NCBI RefSeq assembly: GCF_016518545.1
Contig: NZ_JACVTO010000028.1
Location: 1 to 53,566, forward strand
Length of the DNA stretch: 53,566 nucleotides
Direction: 5' to 3'
Source: Pseudomonas sp. S30
GTDB taxonomy: Bacteria > Pseudomonadota > Gammaproteobacteria > Pseudomonadales > Pseudomonadaceae
Below are positions 1 to 8,800 of the stretch, in pieces. The notes under the pieces were generated by a model. The model had not been told where the DNA came from, did no database searches, and worked only from the letters and a program-made list of their open reading frames with translations. The position numbers were made by a program, and so were the translations under genes. The stretch's first letter is position 1; each line of letters starts with the position of its first letter.

Positions 1-51
1 TTTTCTAGAAACCCTGGCTCGGACTCAAATGCTTAAGTGAACAGCATTACG

Positions 52-71
52 CCTCCCGCGAGGTTTTTTTT
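52..71 (+). terminator. Weak intrinsic terminator at the left edge
   Basis: A short stem CCTC/GAGG with a four-base loop is followed at once by eight T residues. It lies ahead of lsfA on the same strand, so it probably ends a transcript entering from the left of the window. The four-pair stem is short, so this is tentative. Confidence 0.4.
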
Positions 72-188
72 GGCCTGAGAAAGGCTGCTGCTTACGGTTA
101 TAAGCAAATCGTTATCTATTCTTTTTGTTTTCAGGCCAAAGCAGGCACATTCACTGCACAGGCTAGACACTCGACAGGAGCCGCTTTC

Positions 189-827
189 ATGAGCCTCAAA
201 CTTGGTGATATCGCCCCCGATTTCGAACAGGATTCCAGCGCCGGCAAGATCCGTTTCCACGAGTGGCTGGGCGACAGTTGGGGCGTGCTGTTCTCGCACC
301 CCGCCGACTTCACCCCTGTCTGCACCACCGAGCTGGGCCTCACCGCCAAGCTCAAGGACGAATTCGCCAAGCGCGGCGTGAAGGCCATCGCACTGTCGGT
401 CGACCCGGTCGACTCGCACCACCAGTGGATCGACGACATCAACGAGACCCAGCAGACCGTGGTGAATTTCCCCATCATCGCCGACGCCGACCGCAAGGTC
501 TCGGACCTGTACGACCTGATTCACCCCAACGCCAGCGACACCTTGACCGTGCGCTCGCTGTTCGTCATCGATCCGCACAAGAAGGTGCGCCTGACCATCA
601 CCTACCCGGCCAGCACCGGCCGCAACTTCAATGAAATCCTGCGGGTCATCGACTCCTTGCAGCTCACCGACAACTACAAGGTGGCCACGCCGGGCAACTG
701 GCAGGATGGCGACGATGTGGTGATCGTGCCGTCGCTCAAGGACGAAGAGGAACTGCGCCAGCGCTTCCCCAAGGGCTACCGCGCGGTGAAACCCTACCTA
801 CGCCTGACCCCGCAACCCAATCGCTGA
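189..827 (+). CDS. lsfA: 1-Cys peroxiredoxin LsfA
   Basis: A thiol peroxidase of the Prx6 (1-Cys) class that reduces hydrogen peroxide and organic hydroperoxides in the cytoplasm. The 212-residue protein has the active-site signature PADFTPVCTTELG, with the peroxidatic cysteine at residue 45. It contains no other cysteine, which fits the 1-Cys mechanism and means the enzyme is recycled by an external thiol. The C-terminal arm (about 150-212) typical of Prx6 is present. The start follows an AGGAG at 176-180 with eight-base spacing. The gene stands alone, closed by a strong terminator, and the ssu operon follows. In Pseudomonas this protein is known as a sulfate-starvation-induced protein, which matches its place beside the sulfonate genes. 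Confidence 0.95.
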   Translation: MSLKLGDIAPDFEQDSSAGKIRFHEWLGDSWGVLFSHPADFTPVCTTELGLTAKLKDEFAKRGVKAIALSVDPVDSHHQWIDDINETQQTVVNFPIIADADRKVSDLYDLIHPNASDTLTVRSLFVIDPHKKVRLTITYPASTGRNFNEILRVIDSLQLTDNYKVATPGNWQDGDDVVIVPSLKDEEELRQRFPKGYRAVKPYLRLTPQPNR

Positions 828-865
828 ATCCTCGTTGCACTGCTCTTTAGCCAAGCAGGGATTTC

Positions 866-889
866 GGGCCGTTTCGACGGCCCTTTTTT
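866..889 (+). terminator. Intrinsic terminator after lsfA
   Basis: A perfect seven-pair stem (GGGCCGT/ACGGCCC) with a stable TTCG tetraloop is followed by six T residues. It closes the lsfA transcript and separates it from the ssu operon. Confidence 0.9.
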
Positions 890-895
890 ATGGGC

Positions 896-1029
896 GATGG
901 TTCAGTGGTATGTGTATAAATGGAATAAACAAATAAGAAAATATGATTTATGGATATATACAATGGCCTGTTACCGTTGCAGGCATCTGAAGGGGACTAC
1001 TCCCGAAGCCATTCCAAGGACACGCGCAC
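896..1029 (+). promoter_or_regulatory. AT-rich leader/promoter region of the ssu operon
   Basis: About 70 bases (roughly 900-965) are strikingly AT-rich within a GC-rich chromosome, just after the lsfA terminator and before ssuE. Promoters of ssu-type operons are controlled by the LysR-type regulator CysB, whose binding regions are AT-rich, so this is the expected regulatory region. I could not pick out one convincing -35/-10 pair. AAGGA at 1016-1020 is the ribosome-binding site of ssuE. Confidence 0.5.
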
Positions 1030-1623
1030 ATGCTGGTTGTATCTCTCGGCGGCAGCCCCAGTACTCGTTCACGCTCCGGCGTGCTGCTCGATCAGGCTCG
1101 CCACTGGCTGCAGGCGCAGGGCGTGGAAGTGGTGACGTTCCAGGTGCGTGAGTTCCCCGCCGAGGACCTGCTGCATGCACGCTTCGACAGCCCGCAGATC
1201 AAGCACTTCCAGCAACTGGTGGCCCAGGCAGATGGGGTGGTGGTCGCCACCCCGGTGTACAAGGCTTCGTTCTCCGGCGCACTGAAGACCCTGCTCGACC
1301 TGCTGCCCGAACGCGCCCTGGAGCACAAGGTCGTGCTGCCGATCGCCACCGGAGGCAGCATCGCCCACATGTTGGCCGTGGACTACGCGCTCAAGCCGGT
1401 GCTCTCGGCACTCAAGGCGCAGGAGACCCTGCACGGGATCTTCGCCGACGACAGCCAGATCACCTATGCCGACGCCACCCAGCCCGCACGGCTGGCCGAT
1501 GCCCTGCAGGCGCGACTGCTCGATTCGCTGGAGACCTTCCACGCGGCGCTGGCCCGACGCCCCAGGCCGGTCGCGCCCGGCGTGCTCGAAGAGCGGCTGA
1601 TCAGCGCGCGCTGGAGCATCTGA
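1030..1623 (+). CDS. ssuE: NAD(P)H-dependent FMN reductase SsuE
   Basis: The reductase half of the two-component alkanesulfonate monooxygenase: it makes FMNH2 with NAD(P)H and passes it to SsuD. The 197-residue protein has the flavodoxin-like fold of NADPH-dependent FMN reductases. It opens with the phosphate-binding loop GGSPSTRSRS (about 7-16), and ATPVYKASFSGALK (about 73-86) lies near the FMN ring. It is the first gene of ssuEADCBF. AAGGA sits nine bases before the ATG. The nearest alternative is MsuE of methanesulfonate metabolism, but the ssuADCBF genes behind it favour SsuE. Confidence 0.93.
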   Translation: MLVVSLGGSPSTRSRSGVLLDQARHWLQAQGVEVVTFQVREFPAEDLLHARFDSPQIKHFQQLVAQADGVVVATPVYKASFSGALKTLLDLLPERALEHKVVLPIATGGSIAHMLAVDYALKPVLSALKAQETLHGIFADDSQITYADATQPARLADALQARLLDSLETFHAALARRPRPVAPGVLEERLISARWSI

Positions 1624-1708
1624 ACCGCTTTCACCGCTTTTCCACCTTACTCGCCCGCCAACGAGACGAGCAGGTGCAACCCGACCCTCATTCGCACAGG
1701 AGAGCGCC

Positions 1709-2674
1709 ATGCGCACCGTCCTTCTGCGTCGTGGTCTGGTCGCCCTGTTCGCGGCGGCCGTAGCCCTCGGCGTGACCCAGCAAGCCCAGGCCGAAACCTT
1801 GCGTATCGGCTATCAGAAATACGGCACCCTGGTGCTGCTCAAGGCCAAGGGATCGCTCGAGAAGCGCCTGGCCGAGCAGGGCGTACAGGTGCAGTGGACC
1901 GAGTTCCCCGGTGGGCCACAGCTGCTCGAAGGGCTGAATGTCGGCTCCATCGACTTCGGCGTCACCGGCGAAACTCCGCCGGTGTTCGCCCAGGCGGCCG
2001 GCGCCGACCTGCTCTACGTCGCCTATGAACCGCCTGCGCCCCACAGCGAGGCGATCCTGGTGCCCAAGGATTCGCCGATCCAGTCGGTGGCCGCCCTCAA
2101 GGGCAAGAAGGTCGCCCTGAACAAGGGCTCCAACGTGCATTACCTGCTGGTTCGCGCCCTGCAGGACGCGGGCCTGCAATATTCCGACATCCAACCCGTA
2201 TACCTGCCGCCGGCCGATGCCCGCGCCGCCTTCGAGCGCGGCAGCGTCGATGCCTGGGTGATCTGGGATCCGTACCAGGCGGCTGCCGAGCAGCAGTTGC
2301 AGGCGCGCACCCTGCGTGACGGCCAGGGCCTGGTCGACAACCATCAGTTCTACCTGGCCACGCGTCGCTACGCCACCGAACACCCTGCCGTGATCAGTGC
2401 GCTGATCGAGCAGGTGCGCGAGGTCGGCCAGTGGTCCCAGGCCAATCCCCAGCAAGTGACCGACCAGGTCGCGCCGCTGTTGGGCCTGCCGGCGGACATC
2501 ACCCTGACCTCGGTCAAGCGCCAGGGCTATGGTGCTGCACCGCTGACGCCCGAGGTGGTGGCGGCGCAGCAGAAGATCGCCGACACCTTCCACAGCCTGA
2601 AGCTGATTCCCAAACCGCTGAGCATCAAGGAGGCGATCTGGACGCCCGCGGCAAAGGTCGCCAGCGCACCCTGA
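1709..2674 (+). CDS. ssuA: Sulfonate ABC transporter substrate-binding protein SsuA
   Basis: The periplasmic binding protein that captures aliphatic sulfonates for the SsuBC importer. It is 321 residues, with a Sec signal peptide of a basic start, a hydrophobic core and an AQA cleavage site near residue 28. The mature protein begins ETLRIGYQKYGTLVL, typical of the NitT/TauT/SsuA family. The motif VKRQGYGAAPLTPEVVA near the C-terminus is also usual for SsuA. AGGAGA lies just before the ATG. It follows ssuE by 85 bases and precedes ssuD by 57, on one likely transcript. Confidence 0.94.
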   Translation: MRTVLLRRGLVALFAAAVALGVTQQAQAETLRIGYQKYGTLVLLKAKGSLEKRLAEQGVQVQWTEFPGGPQLLEGLNVGSIDFGVTGETPPVFAQAAGADLLYVAYEPPAPHSEAILVPKDSPIQSVAALKGKKVALNKGSNVHYLLVRALQDAGLQYSDIQPVYLPPADARAAFERGSVDAWVIWDPYQAAAEQQLQARTLRDGQGLVDNHQFYLATRRYATEHPAVISALIEQVREVGQWSQANPQQVTDQVAPLLGLPADITLTSVKRQGYGAAPLTPEVVAAQQKIADTFHSLKLIPKPLSIKEAIWTPAAKVASAP

Positions 2675-2731
2675 ACCCCTTCGCGTGCCGTGGCGTGGCT
2701 GCGGCGCAAACCCCTTGAGGAGACCACTCCA

Positions 2732-3880
2732 ATGAGCCTGAACATCTTCTGGTTCCTGCCCACCCACGGCGACGGCAAGTACCTGGGCACCAGCGAAGGC
2801 GCGCGCGCCGTCGATCATGGCTACCTGACACAGGTCGCCCAGGCCGCCGATCGTCTCGGTTTCGGCGGCGTACTGATTCCCACCGGCCGGTCCTGCGAGG
2901 ACTCCTGGCTGGTGGCCGCCTCGCTGATCCCGGTGACCGAGCGCCTGAAGTTCCTCGTCGCCCTGCGTCCGGGCATCATCTCGCCCACCGTGGCGGCCCG
3001 CCAGGCGGCGACCCTCGATCGCCTGTCCAACGGACGCGCGCTGTTCAACCTGGTGACCGGTGGCGATCCGGACGAGCTGGCCGGCGATGGCCTGCACCTG
3101 AATCACCAGGAGCGCTACGAGGCCTCGGTGGAGTTCACCCGCATCTGGCGCAAGGTGCTCGAAGGCGAGGTGGTGGACTACGACGGCAAGCACATCCAGG
3201 TCAAAGGTGCCAAGTTGCTCTACCCGCCGATTCAGCAGCCGCGTCCGCCCCTGTACTTCGGCGGCTCCTCCGAGGCTGCCCAGGACCTGGCGGCCGAACA
3301 GGTCGAGCTGTACCTGACCTGGGGCGAGCCGCCCGAGGCGGTGGCCGAGAAGATCGCCGCCGTGCGCGAGAAGGCCAGGGCCCAGGGCCGCGAAGTACGC
3401 TTCGGCATCCGCCTGCACGTGATCGTGCGCGAGACCAACGCCGAGGCCTGGGCGGCGGCCGAACGGCTGATCTCGCACCTGGACGACGACACCATCGCCC
3501 GCGCCCAGGCTTCCCTGGCGCGTTTCGACTCGGTCGGCCAGCAGCGCATGGCGGCGCTGCACAAGGGTCGCCGCGATCAGCTGGAGGTGAGCCCGAATCT
3601 GTGGGCGGGCGTGGGCCTGGTGCGCGGCGGCGCCGGCACCGCGCTGGTGGGTGACGGCCCGACCGTGGCGGTGCGGGTGCAGGAATACGCCGACCTGGGC
3701 ATCGATACCTTCATCTTCTCGGGTTATCCACACCTGGAGGAATCCTACCGAGTGGCCGAGCTGCTGTTCCCGCACCTGGACGTGCAGCGTCCACAGGCGG
3801 CGGCCAGCGCCGGCTATGTCAGCCCGTTCGGCGAGATGGTGGCCAACGACATCCTGCCCAAGTCCGTGTCGCAGAGCTGA
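2732..3880 (+). CDS. ssuD: FMNH2-dependent alkanesulfonate monooxygenase SsuD
   Basis: Cleaves the C-S bond of C2 and longer alkanesulfonates with O2 and FMNH2 from SsuE, releasing sulfite and an aldehyde. The 382-residue protein is a bacterial-luciferase-like TIM barrel of the usual SsuD length. It carries the conserved cysteine in TGRSCEDSWL (residue 55, equivalent to the studied Cys54 of E. coli SsuD) and an Arg-x-His pair in FGIRLHVIV. The C-terminal segment FSGYPHLEESYRVAELLFP is also typical. I chose the ATG at 2732, behind GAGGAGA, because it gives the family N-terminus MSLNIFWFLPTHGD. An upstream in-frame start at 2690 would add 14 unlikely residues. Confidence 0.95.
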   Translation: MSLNIFWFLPTHGDGKYLGTSEGARAVDHGYLTQVAQAADRLGFGGVLIPTGRSCEDSWLVAASLIPVTERLKFLVALRPGIISPTVAARQAATLDRLSNGRALFNLVTGGDPDELAGDGLHLNHQERYEASVEFTRIWRKVLEGEVVDYDGKHIQVKGAKLLYPPIQQPRPPLYFGGSSEAAQDLAAEQVELYLTWGEPPEAVAEKIAAVREKARAQGREVRFGIRLHVIVRETNAEAWAAAERLISHLDDDTIARAQASLARFDSVGQQRMAALHKGRRDQLEVSPNLWAGVGLVRGGAGTALVGDGPTVAVRVQEYADLGIDTFIFSGYPHLEESYRVAELLFPHLDVQRPQAAASAGYVSPFGEMVANDILPKSVSQS

Positions 3881-3890
3881 GGGGTCGATC

Positions 3891-4691
3891 ATGAGTGGTG
3901 AGATTTCTTCCTCCCTGGGCAGACGCCTGGCGCCCTGGGCGCTGCCGGTGCTGTTGCTGGCCGTGTGGCAGCTGTCGGTCAACGCCGGCTGGCTGTCGAC
4001 ACGCATCCTGCCCGCCCCCAGCGCGGTGGTCGCCGCAGGGGTCGAGCTGGTGCGCAGCGGCGAACTCTGGACCCACCTGGCGATCAGCGGCTGGCGTGCA
4101 GCGGTCGGCTTCGTGATCGGTGGCAGCCTTGGCCTGCTGCTGGGGTTCATCACCGGTCTGTCGAGCTGGGGCGAGCGGCTGCTCGACAGCTCCATGCAGA
4201 TGATCCGCAACGTACCGCACCTGGCGCTGATCCCGCTGGTGATCCTGTGGTTCGGCATCGACGAGTCGGCGAAGATCTTTCTCGTCGCGCTGGGCACCTT
4301 GTTCCCCATCTACCTCAACACCTACCACGGCATTCGCAATGTCGACCCGGCCCTGGTGGAGATGGCGCGTAGCTACGGGCTGTCCGGCTTCGCCCTGTTC
4401 AGTCAGGTGATTTTGCCCGGTGCGCTGCCTTCGATCCTGGTGGGGGTGCGCTTCGCCCTGGGCTTCATGTGGCTGACCCTGATCGTCGCCGAGACCATCT
4501 CGGCCAACGCCGGCATCGGCTACCTGGCGATGAACGCCCGCGAATTCCTGCAGACCGACGTGGTGGTGTTGGCGATCGTGCTGTACGCCGTGCTCGGCAA
4601 GCTGGCCGACCTCGCCGCCCGCGGCCTGGAGCGCGTGTGGCTGCGCTGGCATCCGGCCTATCAAGTGGCCCGGCAGGGAGGTGGCCGATGA
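3891..4691 (+). CDS. ssuC: Sulfonate ABC transporter permease SsuC
   Basis: The inner-membrane channel of the SsuABC importer. The 266-residue protein has about six hydrophobic segments. It carries the cytoplasmic EAA-type loop (EMARSYGLSGFALFSQVILP) that docks to the ATPase SsuB. The start at 3891 gives the normal family N-terminus, ten bases after the ssuD stop. A longer in-frame extension back to 3651 overlaps ssuD and is not used. Its stop overlaps the ssuB start in ATGA at 4688-4691, so the two are probably translationally coupled. Confidence 0.94.
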   Translation: MSGEISSSLGRRLAPWALPVLLLAVWQLSVNAGWLSTRILPAPSAVVAAGVELVRSGELWTHLAISGWRAAVGFVIGGSLGLLLGFITGLSSWGERLLDSSMQMIRNVPHLALIPLVILWFGIDESAKIFLVALGTLFPIYLNTYHGIRNVDPALVEMARSYGLSGFALFSQVILPGALPSILVGVRFALGFMWLTLIVAETISANAGIGYLAMNAREFLQTDVVVLAIVLYAVLGKLADLAARGLERVWLRWHPAYQVARQGGGR

Positions 4692-5500
4692 CCGTGCTCA
4701 ACGAACGTCCGCCACAACTGCTGCGTGGCATTCCGCTGGCCGCCGACGGCCTGCGCAAGTCCTTTGGTTCGCGTGAAGTGCTGCGCGGCATCGACCTGCA
4801 CATTCCCGCCGGGCAATTCGTCGCCGTGGTCGGGCGCAGCGGTTGCGGCAAGAGCACCCTGCTGCGCCTGCTGGCAGGTCTCGACCAGCCCAGTGCAGGG
4901 CAGTTGCTGGCCGGCAGTGCGCCCCTGGCCGAGGCTCGCGAGCAGACCCGGCTGATGTTCCAGGATGCGCGCCTGCTGCCCTGGAAAAAGGTGATCGACA
5001 ACGTCGGCCTCGGCCTGTCCGGCAACTGGCGTCCACGGGCGCTGGAAGCGCTGGAGGCGGTCGGCCTGGCCGACCGCGCCCATGAGTGGCCGGCCGCGCT
5101 GTCCGGTGGCCAGAAGCAGCGCGTGGCCCTGGCGCGCGCGCTGATCCACCAGCCGCGCCTGCTGTTGCTGGACGAACCCTTGGGTGCACTGGATGCGCTG
5201 ACCCGCATCGAGATGCAGCAACTGATCGAGCGCCTGTGGCGTCAGCATGGATTCACCGTGTTGCTGGTCACCCATGACGTCAGCGAGGCCGTCGCCGTCG
5301 CCGACCGGGTGATCCTGATCGAAGACGGCGCCGTGGGGCTGGACCTCAGCGTCGATGTCGCCCGCCCCCGGGCACGTACCTCGCATCGCCTGGCCGCACT
5401 GGAGAACCAGGTGCTCGAACGCGTTCTTTCCGTACCGGGCATACCGCCCGACCCGGAGCCCGTAGCCCCTTTGCCCACGCAATTGCGTTGGGCTCACTGA
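4688..5500 (+). CDS. ssuB: Sulfonate ABC transporter ATPase SsuB
   Basis: The ATPase that powers sulfonate uptake through SsuC. The 270-residue protein has all the ABC motifs in order: Walker A GRSGCGKST, Q-loop MFQDARLLPW, signature LSGGQKQR, Walker B LLLLDEPLGALD and switch histidine LLVTHD. The start codon lies inside the last codons of ssuC (ATGA overlap), which fixes it. The C-terminal 30 or so residues are proline-rich and variable, as in other SsuB proteins. Confidence 0.95.
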   Translation: MTVLNERPPQLLRGIPLAADGLRKSFGSREVLRGIDLHIPAGQFVAVVGRSGCGKSTLLRLLAGLDQPSAGQLLAGSAPLAEAREQTRLMFQDARLLPWKKVIDNVGLGLSGNWRPRALEALEAVGLADRAHEWPAALSGGQKQRVALARALIHQPRLLLLDEPLGALDALTRIEMQQLIERLWRQHGFTVLLVTHDVSEAVAVADRVILIEDGAVGLDLSVDVARPRARTSHRLAALENQVLERVLSVPGIPPDPEPVAPLPTQLRWAH

Positions 5501-5531
5501 ACCTCCCAAGCCAAGCAGAAGGAATCACAGC

Positions 5532-5747
5532 ATGACCATCAAAGCGATCAACGTACGCAACCAGTTCAAAGGCACCGTCAAGGAGATCCTCGAAGGCCCG
5601 GTACTGTCGGAAATCGACGTGCAGACTGCCTCGGGTATCGTCACCTCGGTCATCACCACCCGCTCGGTCAAGGAACTGGAGCTGCAAGTGGGCAGCGAAG
5701 TCATCGCCTTCGTGAAGTCCACCGAAGTGTCGATCGCCAAGCTCTGA
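5532..5747 (+). CDS. ssuF: Molbindin-like TOBE-domain protein SsuF
   Basis: A 71-residue single-domain protein of the Mop/molbindin (TOBE) fold, matching the small last gene of Pseudomonas ssu operons. The pattern NQFKGTVKEI, then SGIVTSVITTRSVKELEL, then GSEVIAFVKSTEV is that of Mop proteins, which bind molybdate or related oxyanions. SsuF has been reported as needed for growth on sulfonates in P. putida, but its exact biochemical role is not clear. GAAGGA lies just before the ATG. It is followed by a strong hairpin, as expected for the end of the operon. Confidence 0.88.
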   Translation: MTIKAINVRNQFKGTVKEILEGPVLSEIDVQTASGIVTSVITTRSVKELELQVGSEVIAFVKSTEVSIAKL

Positions 5748-5766
5748 GCCGGGCGATCCATGCGAA

Positions 5767-5789
5767 CCCCGCGCCGCAACGGCGCGGGG
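5767..5789. terminator. Hairpin between the convergent ssuF and DUF6543-like genes
   Basis: A perfect ten-pair GC-rich stem (CCCCGCGCCG/CGGCGCGGGG) with a three-base loop lies between two genes that end towards each other. There is no T-run on either side, so termination efficiency is uncertain. Position and stem strength suggest a shared terminator. Confidence 0.6.
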
Positions 5790-5805
5790 CAGCTGCTGCG
5801 AATCT

Positions 5806-8800
5806 TCAATCCACAGCCGGGCGCAATCCGCCGAACAGTGCCGTGGCCTGTCTTTCGTCGATGACCCCGCGCCAGGCGTCAGCCCGCTGATTGCGCTGGC
5901 TGGCCAGCTTCAGATGACCGGCCTCCAGGCGCGTGAAGCCTGACGCCGGCCGTTTCCTGAAGTGGAAGTGCGCGTACCACAGCGCTTGGCCAGTGCCGGC
6001 ATCGTCTATCCGGTACTCCTCCAGGTATTCGCTCGGCTGGCCGTGCTTGTTCTTCGCCGGCTCCAGCACCCGCGACCAGCGAATCCTCACCTGATCTTCG
6101 CCATGCAGATATTCCAGATGAGCAGCCGTCGGCTCCGAGAGTGCCTTGATCTGGTCGATTCTCAGCCGCTTGCCTAGAAGCCGCAGGTCGCTGGCCGCCC
6201 GCTGTACCTGCTGCACCAGCGCGCGCTGGACCGGGCTCAGTGTGTCGGCCCCCTCGCGCAGCACGCTCCGAGCCAGGTCCTCCAGGGTGGTGGCATAGCC
6301 ATCGGCAAGGTCCTGCAGGCTGGCTGGCGCCATGTTCATCTGTTGGTAGCGTTGGAGATTGGCCCGTTGCCGCGGTACCTCGTCCAGACGCTTGCCGGCG
6401 CTGATCAGCAGGGAGGACAAAGTACCCGACGGCGCCGCTGGAGCGCTCGTCGACGCTTGCCAACGGTTGTCCATGGAACGGGTGAACATGGCCCCCGGTT
6501 CCTGTGGCAAGCCGCTGCTGACCACCATGCGCGGCTCACCATCGACGCTGACCTCCCGTCCGATCAGCAACTGCTGGTCGACGGTTTCGAACAACCGCGG
6601 GCGCTGGGGGCCATGGCGCACCGCGGGCGGTCTTCGTACGGGGGCGGAGGCAGCCAGTGCCTGTTCGACTTCCTCGATCAACCTGGCCAACTCCTGGCGA
6701 AGAGGGCGAGTGCTCTGAGCGGTGACGAATTCCGGAAAATCATCCTGCCAACTGAGCAGGAAGCTGTCGAATCGCTGATAACGGGCTCTGACCTGCAACA
6801 GGAAGCGGTGCTCCTGTGCCCGGCTCAGGCCCGCCGAAGCCAGGTCCTGATGACTGAACAGCTGGCTGCGCAACGGGGTGAGCTCGCGGTTGACCTGACG
6901 CAGTGCCAGCAACAGATCGCCGCTGAGTGCCGATGGCAGTTGCAGCACGTTTGCCGCTTCGATGGACAGGCGCACGACCCTGTAGCTGTTGGGATCCAGC
7001 GGCAGATCCAAGGCGTCGAGGTTCAGGGTGTAGGTGGTGAGGTTGGCGCCTTGCAACCGGTTCTTCAGCGCTGCCGCGCGATGCAGCTCACGCTCCATCT
7101 GGCCGAGGGCCTGGGTCAGAAGTCGCTGTTGCGCGCGAAGCGCTTTCATCTGCGCCAGCAGATCGACGGGACCCGCTTCGATCGACGCCTGCACACGCAG
7201 CACATCCTCGTAGTGAGCGAACAGCTGCATGTGGCGCAGGCGAATCAGCGCTGGATGCTGGTGGGCGATATTGTAGGCCAGTCCGTCGCGCAGCCGTCGT
7301 TGCGGGTTGCCCGCCAACGCACGGATACCCCGCAGGCGCTCCAGACCCTGCTCATGCAAGTTCACGAAGTCCTGCAACTGGTCGCCGTAGGCGTTGCGCG
7401 CGTGCCTGACCGCGTCCGACAGCGGTGAGCCGGGCACCTGATTGGCGACCAGCGTTCGCAGGGCCTCCTGACTGGCGATCAGGCGGCTTTGCGCGCTGAG
7501 CCGTCCCTGATCGATCTCCAGCAGCAGGTCTTCGGGAGACAGCAGTGCAGGTGGCCGGCCCAGATAGGCGCGCAGATTTTCCCAACCGCGCTGGTACAGA
7601 CGACCCAGGTACGCACCGCCCCCGCCAAGCCCATTGTCCACCAGGTGGCCACTGACCCGGCCATGGGACTCCCAGGCGCCCTGGGCGTTGAGCCTGATGG
7701 GTTGTTTGTAGGTGCGCAGGGCATTGCCTGAAAGACGCCAGGTTCGGTAGGTGGGGTCCCACTCGACCGAGTAGTGCTGGCCTTGATGCAGAATGTAGTC
7801 GGCGTTGCTCTCGACATGCCGGTAGACGCCTCGGCCATGCACTTCGGGGTGATCCTTCCAGCGACCGGAGGGGCTTTGGCTCGCATAGCCGGCGAAGGGC
7901 TGGGGGCGGGTGCGGCGCGTCAACACAGGCGGGCGCGGGGCGAGCTGGCTCTGGCGGGCGAGGGTGCGGGCATGGGCGGGCGTGTGGACGGAGCCGGGCA
8001 ACAGCGCCGTGCCCAGGTCGAAAGCGGCGTCGGCCAGCGACAGGAATACGCTGTTCAGGTGCGCGATGCCTTCGGCAGGGTCGTTGCGCAGAAACGCCTC
8101 GACGCTGGCATTGGCAGCATGCCAGCCGTCGTACAACGCCACCAGCGCGCCGACCCCAGGCAGAAAGCCCAACGCCAGCTTGATGTAGTCGTACACCCGG
8201 CCATGGCGGATGGCCTCGCGCTCCATGTACAGGTCGGCCTTGCTGCGCGAAGACGCACGGTGCTCCATGACCAGCCGCCCCATGAGCAATCGGGCCTGTA
8301 CTTCGGCGACCGATTCCGAGCGGGCGATGCCGACCTCGATGAACCCGCAGAACTGTTCGAGCAGCGCCTGATCGATGTAGGACCGGTGCTTGTCGTACTC
8401 GCCGTCGATCGGTAGCGCGGCGAGGTAGTCGCGCATGGGCGCATCCAGCGCCATGAACTCGAGGCTCCGGCAGGCCGCCTGGCGATCGTCATGCTGGGTC
8501 ACTACCTTGCCGTTCGGTGCGTCGGGCATCAGCAGCAGCACTGGACCGTTGTCGGGTTCGACCAGGAAGATCCCGGACAGCGCCACGCGATGGCTGGTGC
8601 CATCGAGCGCGGTGCCCGGCCTCAGGTCCAGGTCATGGTGACGCACGCTGGGCGCGTTGCAGCCAGTGCACTGCTCCTGGCAGAACCGTTCGAGCACGGC
8701 CTGGCCCCGAGCGTCCAGCGATCGTGGATGGCTCAGCGTCAGAATCTTCAAAGCGCATTCGTACGGGGCCCGCAGCACCTCCTGGCGCCACTGCGCTTGC

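Noticed and set aside
71..86. Possible sigma-54 promoter (TGGCCTGAGAAAGGC) upstream of lsfA
   Set aside because: GG and GC spacing fits, but four of the other consensus positions do not match, so it is too weak to call.
1688..4309. Long open frame of over 870 codons on the minus strand opposite ssuA-ssuD-ssuC
   Set aside because: It is a shadow caused by high GC at third codon positions. Its product is Gln/Arg/His-rich with no domain, and the genes on the other strand are clear.
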